From: Vicinamibacterales bacterium
GTDB lineage: Bacteria > Acidobacteriota > Vicinamibacteria > Vicinamibacterales > UBA2999
DNA: 64,000 nt
NCBI GenBank assembly: GCA_041394705.1
Contig: JAWKHS010000010.1
Coordinates: 186,001-250,000, forward strand
Reading direction: 5' to 3'
A program made the translations under genes and the position numbers. The notes under the pieces were generated by a model. The model was not told the origin of the DNA, made no database searches, and saw only the letters and a list, made by a program, of their open reading frames with translations. This document shows, piece by piece, positions 28,065 through 35,980 of the stretch. The first letter of the stretch is position 1, and every line of letters starts with the position of its first letter.

Positions 28065-30143
28065 CTAGGGCGTGCCCTGTCCGGACAGCCGATCCAGCCT
28101 GAATCCGACGGGCGGCGCACTGGCACGACGGCGGAACTCCAGGACGACGTCGATGCTCTGGCCCGGCGCCAGCTCGCCGCCAGGAAGGAAGACTCTGAGG
28201 AAGGGGTCGCCCCCGCTCGTCCGCCCGCTGGCGTTGGTCATCTCGACGTCGAACGAGAGCCCCCGCGCCACGAGCAGCAGGTGTGTGTCCACGGGCGCGG
28301 TCCCCGGATTCGCGATCCGGTAGACCCAGCGCTCATTGGTCGCCCCCCGTCCCCGGCCTCGGACCTCGCGGTCGACGAGCGTGGCGGTGGTGGCAGCCGT
28401 GACGTCCAGGAACTCGAGGCCCATGTCCCGGCGGGACAGCGGATCGTCGTTGTCCTCGGCCTTCCCGCTGAGGGGCAGGCCGTCCACCGCGCCGAGTGCC
28501 GCGAGGTCCGGCCGGTAGACCGAGTAGGTCACGTCGGGCGGTCCGAGCTGGAAGAACGGCGTGGGCGACGACGGATCGTAGCGGACGAAGGCCGGATCGT
28601 AGAGGCCGTTCTCGAGGAAGTCGGTCAGGTCGTCCACCTGGGACGCCGTCAGGCCCAGCCCGGGCGGGGCGTGCGGTCCGCGCGGCTGCGTGAAGCGGCG
28701 AGTGAGCGTCCCGGCCGACGCCGCCACCGCGTCCTGGGGGATGCCCGCGTTGAAGTACTCGACCACCTGGCGGACGCTCGTGAAGAGGCCGTTGTGCGTG
28801 AAGCGCTTCGCGTCCTTCAGCTGCCGCAGCGTGAGCACGCGGAACTTGAAGGCGTCGCTGTCCTTGCCCGTGATCTCCCGACGGCCGTCGTCGCGGAAGC
28901 CCGGATCGTTGCGCGCGGCCCGGTTCAACGCCTGCAGCGGGTGATCGGCCAGGCCGAGGTTGTAGAAGTTCTGCTCGACGAACTGGCCCATGCCGGCCAC
29001 GTCCGGGTCGTTGACCTGCTTGTTCAGCATCGGCCCGCTGTGGCACGTGTAGCAGCCGGCACCGCCCTGCCGGGCGGAGGTGAAGAAGAGCCGCGCGCCC
29101 CGGCGCTGGGCCGGCGTGAGCGCGCGGTTCTGGCCGGCGAGGAAACGGTCCCACGGCGTGTCGCGCGTCACGCTGGTGCGGAGGAACGAGGCCGTCGCCC
29201 GGAACACGGTGACGTCGTTGATGAGGACGTCCAGGTCGCCGGTCGCCGCGTACTGCGCCGCCTCCGCCGGGAACGCATCCTGGAACAGCTTCACGAAGGC
29301 CGGGATCGCCTGCAGGGCCGCCGACTGGGCGCCCAGCATGCGATGCGCGTCGAGCAGCAGCAGCGCCACGTTCTCCTGCGCGGGGTGGTTGAAGGGGTTC
29401 AGCCCGCCGGGGGCGTCGTCCGGCTCGCCGGCGAAGCCGCCCATGAGCAGCCGATTGTTGAAGGCCGCCCCGAGCACGCCCGGCGCATTGCGGGCGACGC
29501 TGTCGAGGGCATCGAGACGGCCCGTGCGCAGCAGCGTCCCGGGATCCGGGAGCTTGCGTCCGCGCGCCGGGCTGCCGATGGCGAATTCGTAGACGTCGGT
29601 CAGCGTGGGGAGCTCGTCGACGAGCGCGTCGCCGGGGTAGAGGGGCACGCTGCGGAGCCTGGGCAGGATGTCGAGGCGGGGCCGGCGACGTGGATGGAAG
29701 GTGCCGCTGGCATCCGTATAGCCCCGGCCCTCACCGCCGACGGCGAAGTTCAGGAGCGTGCCCGCCTTCGAGGCGGCGGCGCCGAAATGGCAGCTGCCGC
29801 ACGACGCCGTGCCCGACGTGACGGGCACGCCGCCGAAGGCGGTGTCGATGCGCTGCGTGCGGACCGGGTCGTGGAACAGCATCTTCCCGAGGTACCGCTT
29901 CGCCTCGGTGGTCTCGAAGACGGGATCGGGCCGGCCGTCGGCCAGGCGGGGCACGGGCAGATCGGCGTCGTGCGCCGGTACGATCAGCCGGTGCAGGCCG
30001 CCGACCTGGCGGTCGATGAACTGTCGGAGCTCGCTGGGACTGGTGCCTTGTGCGCGCGCGGACGCACCGGCGCAGAAGAGGAGCGATGCGGCACAGACGG
30101 CGACCGTGCCGCCGCGCGGGCGGACGGGTCCTGACTGGATCAT
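28065..30143 (-). CDS. Di-haem cytochrome c peroxidase/MauG-like protein
   Basis: 692-aa exported cytochrome with signal peptide to about residue 32. Two c-type haem motifs are visible: CGSCH near residue 115 and CYTCH near residue 364. These, with the spacing and the PALTPAQRRGARLFF-like lead-in to the second haem, place it in the CCP/MauG superfamily. It is longer than typical peroxidases (about 350 aa), with a C-terminal beta-rich extension from about residue 510. Members reduce peroxide or carry out long-range oxidations of proteins or polymers. No obvious redox partner gene adjoins it. The upstream HxlR regulator is on the same strand 87 nt away. Confidence 0.87.
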   Translation of the reverse strand: MIQSGPVRPRGGTVAVCAASLLFCAGASARAQGTSPSELRQFIDRQVGGLHRLIVPAHDADLPVPRLADGRPDPVFETTEAKRYLGKMLFHDPVRTQRIDTAFGGVPVTSGTASCGSCHFGAAASKAGTLLNFAVGGEGRGYTDASGTFHPRRRPRLDILPRLRSVPLYPGDALVDELPTLTDVYEFAIGSPARGRKLPDPGTLLRTGRLDALDSVARNAPGVLGAAFNNRLLMGGFAGEPDDAPGGLNPFNHPAQENVALLLLDAHRMLGAQSAALQAIPAFVKLFQDAFPAEAAQYAATGDLDVLINDVTVFRATASFLRTSVTRDTPWDRFLAGQNRALTPAQRRGARLFFTSARQGGAGCYTCHSGPMLNKQVNDPDVAGMGQFVEQNFYNLGLADHPLQALNRAARNDPGFRDDGRREITGKDSDAFKFRVLTLRQLKDAKRFTHNGLFTSVRQVVEYFNAGIPQDAVAASAGTLTRRFTQPRGPHAPPGLGLTASQVDDLTDFLENGLYDPAFVRYDPSSPTPFFQLGPPDVTYSVYRPDLAALGAVDGLPLSGKAEDNDDPLSRRDMGLEFLDVTAATTATLVDREVRGRGRGATNERWVYRIANPGTAPVDTHLLLVARGLSFDVEMTNASGRTSGGDPFLRVFLPGGELAPGQSIDVVLEFRRRASAPPVGFRLDRLSGQGTP

Positions 30144-30230
30144 GACGGGGCCTCCAGGGATGGCGGGCCGTGCGGCGCACGACCTCGTGGCGTCCCTTGG
30201 ATTCCAGGCCGGACGTGGTGTTCCAGCCCG

Positions 30231-30983
30231 TCAGCGGGGAGAGGGCGGGGCGGGGCGCCGCGGCGCCCGGCGCGGGCGAGACGGCACCGCGCAGGCGACC
30301 TGGTGCTCGCGGACGTGCACGGCCATCGGGCTCCACAGCAGCCACCCGGGCAAGGCCCGGACGAGCGCCGGATCGCCGTCGATCGTCACCTGCCCGCTGC
30401 CGATGGCCGTGGCCCACGGCACGTGGCCGAGCCACACCCGGTAGACGTCCAGGAGCTCGGCGTGCACGACCACATCGGTCTCGAAGCGCGGAGGCCGGAG
30501 ACACACCGACACCTCGCGCGGCTCGAGCACCAGCCACACGCGCCGCGCGCCGCGTCCGCGGAAGTCGAACTCCACGACCGTGCGCGTCGGCGGCAGCCTG
30601 CCGCGGTCGATGCGCTGGTGGATCTTCCACACGAGCAGGGCCGCATCGAGCTCCTCGGGGCGGGGGTCGCCGAAGGCCCAGCGCACGCCCCAGGCGCCGA
30701 GGCGGTCGATGACGGCCCGCAGTTCCTGACCTGCCTCGGTCAGCACGTACTCGCTGACGTTGGGCCGCCCTCCGGCGCGGCGCTCGACGACGCCGGCGTC
30801 CTCGAGGTGCCGCAGCCGCTCGGCGAGGAGCGACCGCGAGATGCCGGGCAGACCCCGCTCGATGGCGTTGAAATGCCCGCTGCCGGCCAGCAGCTCACGC
30901 ACGATGAGGGGCGTCCAGCGGTCGGCCAGGATCTCCGACGCCCGCGCGACCGGACAGTACTGACGGTATTCGGCCATCGCCAC
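30231..30983 (-). CDS. HxlR-family regulator with C-terminal ligand-like domain
   Basis: 250 aa. Residues 1-110 are a winged helix of the HxlR family: YCPVARASEILADRWTPLIV, the recognition region GISRSLLAERLRHLEDAGVV, and wing YVLTEAGQEL. Residues 115-230 form a second domain reminiscent of sterol-carrier-like domains, longer than the usual 100-150 aa of HxlR proteins. A basic, proline/arginine-rich tail ends the protein. HxlR regulators respond to redox, electrophile or metabolite signals, often through the conserved N-terminal cysteine, here Cys10. It is divergent from a methyltransferase gene, and an inverted repeat lies between them. Confidence 0.88.
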   Translation of the reverse strand: MAMAEYRQYCPVARASEILADRWTPLIVRELLAGSGHFNAIERGLPGISRSLLAERLRHLEDAGVVERRAGGRPNVSEYVLTEAGQELRAVIDRLGAWGVRWAFGDPRPEELDAALLVWKIHQRIDRGRLPPTRTVVEFDFRGRGARRVWLVLEPREVSVCLRPPRFETDVVVHAELLDVYRVWLGHVPWATAIGSGQVTIDGDPALVRALPGWLLWSPMAVHVREHQVACAVPSRPRRAPRRPAPPSPR

Positions 30984-31028
30984 AGCCTCCCGGAAGTCGG
31001 CACGGCGCGACCGGCACGAGCTGCGAAC

Positions 31029-31056
31029 CGGAAGCGGTCCGATTTTCGCACTTCCG
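31029..31056. promoter_or_regulatory. Inverted repeat in HxlR/methyltransferase intergenic region
   Basis: CGGAAG (31029-31034) and CTTCCG (31051-31056) are inverted with a 16-nt spacer, and GCGAA/TTCGC (31023-31027, 31045-31049) form a second overlapping pair. The region separates the divergent HxlR and methyltransferase genes and could be the regulator's operator. Short arms in GC-rich DNA make chance a real alternative. Confidence 0.3.
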
Positions 31057-31119
31057 CGGCGCTCCGGGGCCCGCTACCGTGAGGCTCGACGGCGCCGTGT
31101 TCGGGCGCCGGCCCAGTCC

Positions 31120-31950
31120 ATGCCGACACCTCCACCGGGCCCGCCCGGCCAGACCGACGCGCTCTTCACCGCGAGCCGCGCGTACGAACGCTTCATGGGC
31201 CGCTGGAGCCGGCGGCTGGCCCCCTCGTTCGTGGCGTTCGCCGGCGTGTCCGACGGGGACGCCGTGCTCGACGTGGGGTGCGGCACCGGCGCGCTGTCCT
31301 TCGCGGCCGCCGCCGTCGGCGCCCGGGTCCGCGTCGAAGGCGTGGACCGCTCGGCCGCCTACGTGCAGGCCGCGGAGCAGGCCGCCGGAGGACGCGCCAG
31401 GTTTCGCGTGGGGGATGCGCTGCGGCTGGACGCGCCGGCGGCCGCTTTCGACCGGACGCTGTCGCTCCTCGCGCTGAACTTCGTCCCGGACCGCGAGCGC
31501 GCGGTCGGCGAGATGTGCCGCGTGACGCGCCCGGGCGGCGTGGTGGCGGCGGCGGTCTGGGACTACGGCGAGGGCATGGCGATGCTCCGGCGCTTCTGGG
31601 ACGCCGCCGCGCAGGTCGATCCCGGTGCGCGGGACCGCGACGAGGCCGCGATGCCGTTCTGCCGGAGCGGCGAGCTCACGGAGGCGTGGCGCCGCGCGGG
31701 GCTGGAGGCGATCGTCGAGCGGCCGCTCGTCATCGAGACGGCGTTCGCCGGCTTCGACGACTACTGGCGGCCCTTCCTCGAGGGCGAGGGCCCGGCCGGC
31801 CGCCAGGCCGCCGCCATGTCGCCCGCAGCGCGCCGGGCGCTCGCCGACGCGCTGCGCCGCACGCTGCTCGGCGATGGTCCCGATCGCGCGTTCACGCTGC
31901 CCGCGCGGGCCTGGGCCGTCCGCGGCGTGGTGCCGCCGCCGGACCGCTGA
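31120..31950 (+). CDS. Class I SAM-dependent methyltransferase
   Basis: 276-aa protein. The SAM-binding motif I reads VLDVGCGTGALSFA near residue 50, the acidic loop is VDRSAAYVQ, and motif IV is the LSLLALNFVPDRERAV stretch followed by RVTRPGGVVAA. This is the Methyltransf_11/UbiE-like fold, acting on a small molecule or lipid; the substrate cannot be read. Divergent from the HxlR regulator, so it may be its target. No strong Shine-Dalgarno precedes the ATG. Confidence 0.87.
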   Translation: MPTPPPGPPGQTDALFTASRAYERFMGRWSRRLAPSFVAFAGVSDGDAVLDVGCGTGALSFAAAAVGARVRVEGVDRSAAYVQAAEQAAGGRARFRVGDALRLDAPAAAFDRTLSLLALNFVPDRERAVGEMCRVTRPGGVVAAAVWDYGEGMAMLRRFWDAAAQVDPGARDRDEAAMPFCRSGELTEAWRRAGLEAIVERPLVIETAFAGFDDYWRPFLEGEGPAGRQAAAMSPAARRALADALRRTLLGDGPDRAFTLPARAWAVRGVVPPPDR

Positions 31951-32015
31951 CACACGGCAGCCGCGCGCGGGGCGATCGCGGCCAGGCGTCGTGGACACGC
32001 CGCGGCGCCGGGAAC

Positions 32016-32021
32016 CATACT
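32016..32021 (+). promoter_or_regulatory. -10-like hexamer CATACT with TGGACA -35, leaderless-type
   Basis: CATACT ends 6 nt before the ATG at 32028. TGGACA at 31992-31997 sits 18 nt upstream of it, a good sigma70-like pairing. No Shine-Dalgarno is present between hexamer and start. Confidence 0.55.
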
Positions 32022-32027
32022 GGCCGC

Positions 32028-33005
32028 ATGATTCCCGGCTTCGCGCACCGCCGCGACTTCAAGGACCTGACGGAGCAGGAAGTCCTCGCGCTGGCCGTCT
32101 CGTCCGAGGAGGACGACGCCCGCATCTACCGCTGGTACGCCCAGCGCCTCCGCCCGCAGTACCCGCAGTCGGCGAAGGTCTTCGACGACGCCGCCGAGGA
32201 AGAGGACCGGCACCGTGCGGGCCTCGTCGCCGAGCACCGGCGCCGCTTCGGCGACGTGATGCCGCTCATCCGGCGGGAGCACGTCGCCGGCTTCTACTCG
32301 CGCCGGCCGACGTGGCTCGTCGAGAACCTGGGCCTGGACCGCATCCGCGACGAGTCGCTGCGCATGGAGAAGGAGGCGCGCGAGTTCTACCAGCACGCCG
32401 CGGCCCGCACGACCGACGCCGGCACGCGCGACCTCCTGGCCAGGCTCGCCGCCGCCGAGTCCGGCCACGAGGCCACGTGGCAGCGCCTGGAGCGCGAACA
32501 CCTGCCGCCCGTGGCACGCGAGGCCGAGAACCAGGAGGCGCATCGCCAGTTCATCCTCACGTGGGTGCAGCCGGGCCTCGCCGGCCTGATGGACGGGTCG
32601 GTCTCCACGCTGGCCCCGATCTTCGCCGCCGCGTTCGCCACCGGCGAGACGTGGCCGACGTTCCTGGTGGGCCTGGCGGCGTCGGTGGGCGCGGGCATCT
32701 CGATGGGCTTCACCGAAGCCGCGTCGGACGACGGCACGATCTCCGGCAGGGGCTCGCCGATCAAGCGCGGCATCGCCGCCGGCGTGATGACGTCCATCGG
32801 CGGGCTGGGGCACGCGCTGCCCTATCTCATCCCCCACTTCTGGACGGCCACGGGCATCGCCATGGGCGTGGTGCTCGTGGAGCTGTGGGCCATCGCCTGG
32901 ATCCAGAACCGGTACATGGACACGCCCTTCCTGAAGGCCGCGCTCCAGGTGGTCGTCGGCGGCGCGCTCGTGTTCGCGGCCGGAATCCTGATCGGCAGCG
33001 CGTAG
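32028..33005 (+). CDS. MbfA-like ferritin-domain/VIT1 iron transporter fusion
   Basis: 325 aa with two parts. Residues about 15-160 are an erythrin/rubrerythrin-type four-helix bundle with two ExxH-type sites, EEDRH (58-62) and ESGH (144-147), plus further glutamates suited to a di-iron ferroxidase centre. Residues about 175-325 are a VIT1/CCC1-type membrane domain of about five helices (LMDGSVSTLAPIFAAAF, AGISMGFTEA). This matches MbfA, which exports iron in alphaproteobacteria under iron excess and acid or peroxide stress (family knowledge). No Irr- or Fur-type operator is evident to me. The next gene starts 3 nt after the stop. Confidence 0.88.
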   Translation: MIPGFAHRRDFKDLTEQEVLALAVSSEEDDARIYRWYAQRLRPQYPQSAKVFDDAAEEEDRHRAGLVAEHRRRFGDVMPLIRREHVAGFYSRRPTWLVENLGLDRIRDESLRMEKEAREFYQHAAARTTDAGTRDLLARLAAAESGHEATWQRLEREHLPPVAREAENQEAHRQFILTWVQPGLAGLMDGSVSTLAPIFAAAFATGETWPTFLVGLAASVGAGISMGFTEAASDDGTISGRGSPIKRGIAAGVMTSIGGLGHALPYLIPHFWTATGIAMGVVLVELWAIAWIQNRYMDTPFLKAALQVVVGGALVFAAGILIGSA

Positions 33006-33008
33006 ACG

Positions 33009-33761
33009 ATGGGGGTCAGCCGCACCGTCCTGCTCCTCGGCGGCACCGGCCGCACCGGTGGCCGCGTCCTGGCGCAGCTGCTCGAGCGCGGCGTCGCCGT
33101 GCGCGCGATCGTGCGGGCGGCCGGCCGCCTGCCCGCCGAGGTGCGAGGCCACCCGCGCCTGGCGGTCGTGGAGGCCGAACTGCTCGCCCTCGTGCCGGAG
33201 GACCTGCGGCGGCACCTCGAGGGCTGCGACGCCGTCATCTCGTGCCTCGGTCACACCATCAGCGCCCGGGGGATCTTCGGGCCGCCCTTCAGCCTGGTGA
33301 CGCGGGCCCTGTCGAACGTGGTGGACGCCGTCCGGAAGATGGCGCCCGCGCGTCCCGTGCACGTGATCCTGATGAGCACGGTGGCCGCGCACCGGGCCGG
33401 GGCGAAGGAGGCCGCGCACGGCGCGGGACAACGGCTGGCGCTATGGGTCCTGCGGCAGCTCGTCCCGCCCGCCCGCGACAACCAGCGGGCGGCGGACCTC
33501 CTGGCCCGCGAGGTGGGCGGGGGCGATCCGCACGTCGAGTGGGTGGCCGTCCGCCCGGACACGCTGCGCGAGGGCGGCGTCACGGCCTACGCCCTGCACG
33601 AGTCGCTCGTCAGCAGCATCTTCCAGCCGGGCGAGACGAACATGGCCAACGTGGCCCACTTCATGTGCGAGCTGGCGTGCGACCCGACCGCGTGGACGCG
33701 GTGGAAGGGCCGCATGCCCGTGATCGTGAACGCCGACGCCGAGGCAGCGGCTGCCGGCTGA
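33009..33761 (+). CDS. NAD(P)-binding Rossmann-fold (NmrA/SDR-like) protein
   Basis: 250 aa, beginning with the nucleotide-binding loop VLLLGGTGRTGGRV. GCDAVISCLGHT follows where atypical SDRs pack against the cofactor, then VILMSTVAAHR and VAVRPDTLREGG. The catalytic YxxxK of classical SDRs is not evident, which fits NmrA-like sensors or atypical reductases. It starts 3 nt after the MbfA-like gene, so it is probably co-transcribed, which hints at redox or stress coupling, but no reaction can be assigned. Confidence 0.85.
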   Translation: MGVSRTVLLLGGTGRTGGRVLAQLLERGVAVRAIVRAAGRLPAEVRGHPRLAVVEAELLALVPEDLRRHLEGCDAVISCLGHTISARGIFGPPFSLVTRALSNVVDAVRKMAPARPVHVILMSTVAAHRAGAKEAAHGAGQRLALWVLRQLVPPARDNQRAADLLAREVGGGDPHVEWVAVRPDTLREGGVTAYALHESLVSSIFQPGETNMANVAHFMCELACDPTAWTRWKGRMPVIVNADAEAAAAG

Positions 33762-33776
33762 CGCGCGCGTGGCTGA

Positions 33777-34520
33777 TCAGTGGAGCGGGGACTCGCGCCG
33801 TTCCTGTTCGCGCTCGAGCCGATCGACCCGCGGGCCGGTCTCGATCTCGTGGCGCGTCAGCCCGACGGTCACCACGCGCTCGGGCCAGTCCACGTGTCCG
33901 AGCGCCTCGCGGGCGACGGCCACGGCCGTCCGGCCGATCCAGTGGCCGGTCGTCACCTCGAGGTAGCGGATGGCCCAGCTGTCCTCGTCGACCAGGAAGC
34001 CATGGAAGTGGCCGATCCGACCGTCGGCGGCGGCGATGTCGTACCCGGTCACGGCTCTCGCGCTGTGCAGGTGCGCCTCCGCCTCCGCGTCCGCGGGCGC
34101 CCGCGGCGGCGCCAGCGAGGCGGCCGCCCTGGCGCGAGTGGCGGCGGCCTCGTCCGCGAAGATCCCGGGAGCCGCCGCCTGCGGCCAGATGCCGGTGTCC
34201 GTCCAATACGGCGCGAAGCCGAAGTAGGCGTAGTAGCGGGTCTCGTCCCGCCGAGACACGGGACGCACGAGGTTGATCGACGGACCGCGGGCCACCTCGT
34301 CCCTGGTCAGCGCGAACCGGAGACGATGGCGCGCCCAATCGACCCCCGACACCATCACCGGTGACAGGAGGACGTCGGGGCCGAGCCATCCGCCGGTTCC
34401 CACGACGAGGTAGCGCACCACCCAACGGTCGTCGTCGAAGTAGAGGTCGCGGACGCGCCCGATGTCGCCATCGACCCCGACCGCGCGGAGGTGCGTGATG
34501 TCGTCAGCACGCCTGAGCAT
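33777..34520 (-). CDS. Two-domain PRC-barrel protein
   Basis: 247 aa with two PRC-barrel-like domains, one at about residues 5-75 (GDIGRVRDLYFDDDRWVVRYLVV) and one at about 160-230 (GRIGHFHGFLVDEDSWAIRYLEV), joined by an alanine-rich linker. PRC barrels occur in photosynthetic reaction-centre H subunits, RimM and many stress-related soluble proteins; a general function cannot be given. AAAGGAG lies 5 nt before the ATG at 34520, which decides the start over the upstream in-frame ATG. A 7-bp hairpin (34541-34547/34555-34561) lies in the leader. Confidence 0.85.
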   Translation of the reverse strand: MLRRADDITHLRAVGVDGDIGRVRDLYFDDDRWVVRYLVVGTGGWLGPDVLLSPVMVSGVDWARHRLRFALTRDEVARGPSINLVRPVSRRDETRYYAYFGFAPYWTDTGIWPQAAAPGIFADEAAATRARAAASLAPPRAPADAEAEAHLHSARAVTGYDIAAADGRIGHFHGFLVDEDSWAIRYLEVTTGHWIGRTAVAVAREALGHVDWPERVVTVGLTRHEIETGPRVDRLEREQERRESPLH

Positions 34521-34540
34521 GAGCACTCCTTTCACTCAGG

Positions 34541-34561
34541 GTGGTGCACGACCCGCACCAC
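34541..34561 (-). other. Hairpin in leader of PRC-barrel gene
   Basis: GTGGTGC (34541-34547) pairs with GCACCAC (34555-34561) around a 7-nt loop, 20 nt upstream of the start codon at 34520. It would lie in the 5' untranslated leader and might influence translation. The rest of the 191-nt gap to 34711 shows nothing further. Confidence 0.35.
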
Positions 34562-34711
34562 GGCGAGGCACACGTCCGTGGGGACTTTCCCGACGCGGTG
34601 TGTCACCGGCGACGGTCGGGTGGATATCGCTCGACACCCTGGCCGGACGCTCGAGGTCATCCGGCGCCGGCCCGACGGTCGGGTCGGCGCCACGGCCGCC
34701 CGGACGCTAGC

Positions 34712-35908
34712 CTAGTGCTTCGCCTGCCAGGTCCGGCCCTGCTGGCGGACGACGTCGATGAGGTTCCCCATCGTGAGGTTGACGTCGACGAGGTGCAGGC
34801 CCCAGTTGACGGCACGGCGCGCGGGCGTGCCGATGTCGCCGGTGATGTCGTCCACGCGCGGATCCGCGGGATCGCCGTGGACCGTGATCTCCAGATACTG
34901 GGCGTGCTCGTTGCTGGCACAGCGGGCCGTGAGCAGGCCGGGGACGCTCACCCACGGCGTGGCGACCGCCGCGCCCTCGGTGGCCACCCACGGCGCCAGC
35001 GCGGGTCGGCTGACGATCGTCTGGCCGGTGGCGTCGAGGTAGGCGTGAAGGTCGCCGCTGCCTCCGTCGAACGTCGCCGGATTCACGCAGACCGCGACGG
35101 CGCCGTCGCCCCGCGCGTGCCCGAACAGCGTGTCGGCGGGTGGAGGCGCCGTGGCGCGGAACGACGCGAACGCGATGACGCACCCGACCTGCGCCGCCGA
35201 CCGGCACACGGGCACCTCTGCGAAGGCTCCGCCGACGTCCCGCCCCTTCGGCACCTCGACGGTCGAGCCCATCAGGATGGCCGAGACGAGGCGCTGCTGC
35301 ACCGGCTTCCCGTCGATCTCGTTCCTGATGAGAGACGTCAGGATGAACGAGCCCTGCGAGTGGCCGATGAGCACCACGCCCCGCCCGCGGTTGTCTCGCT
35401 TCAGGTAGTCGTTCCAGGCGTCGCGCACGTCGTCGTAGGCCAGCCCGCCGCCGAGACCGAAGCCCTGGCCGGACATGCGCTGCCGGAGGCCCGCCAGCGT
35501 GATCTGCCGGTAGAGCGGCGCGAAGGGCCGGCACACCGAGGCGAACCGCGCGAACTGCTGCTTGACCACGTTCAGCTCCGCCGGATCGGCGGTCATGTCG
35601 CTGTTGGTCGTCGTGTCGGTGGAGATCGTCGGGTAGACGTAGAAGCAGTCGACCGGCGCCGTCGGGTCGGCCGTCCACCGCTCGGCCGTCATCGTGCCGT
35701 CGGCCGCGATGACGGTCGTCGTGTGGTCGATGTCGCACGCGTCGCGGCGGCCGGGCCGGCACAGCCAGGCGTCGTCCTTCGTGTAGTCGTTCGGCGGCCC
35801 GGGCGCCTCGGCCGCGGGCGGCGCCGCCGTCGGTGGCGGTACCTGGGCCCGGAGCGGCGCGGCCAGGAGCACGGCGATCACGAACGAGCCGGGGACGAGT
35901 CGATGCAC
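34712..35908 (-). CDS. Secreted DUF3089 alpha/beta hydrolase
   Basis: 398-aa exported protein, signal peptide to about residue 22 (RAQ). It matches DUF3089 lysophospholipase-like proteins: VDCFYVYPTISTDTTTNSDM, RQITLAGLRQ and the nucleophile elbow GHSQGS with Ser184. Histidine late in the sequence (NWGLHLVDVNLTMGN) is a candidate triad member. Probably an esterase or lipase in the periplasm. On the minus strand it follows an amidohydrolase and a TonB-dependent receptor with 72- and 65-nt gaps, consistent with a joint uptake and hydrolysis unit. Confidence 0.83.
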   Translation of the reverse strand: MHRLVPGSFVIAVLLAAPLRAQVPPPTAAPPAAEAPGPPNDYTKDDAWLCRPGRRDACDIDHTTTVIAADGTMTAERWTADPTAPVDCFYVYPTISTDTTTNSDMTADPAELNVVKQQFARFASVCRPFAPLYRQITLAGLRQRMSGQGFGLGGGLAYDDVRDAWNDYLKRDNRGRGVVLIGHSQGSFILTSLIRNEIDGKPVQQRLVSAILMGSTVEVPKGRDVGGAFAEVPVCRSAAQVGCVIAFASFRATAPPPADTLFGHARGDGAVAVCVNPATFDGGSGDLHAYLDATGQTIVSRPALAPWVATEGAAVATPWVSVPGLLTARCASNEHAQYLEITVHGDPADPRVDDITGDIGTPARRAVNWGLHLVDVNLTMGNLIDVVRQQGRTWQAKH

Positions 35909-35980
35909 GGTGGGTCTCCCGCGGGGATGCTACCCGAATCGCCGGGCCACGGGCGACGGGGCCGGGGCCTTCACCGCCGG

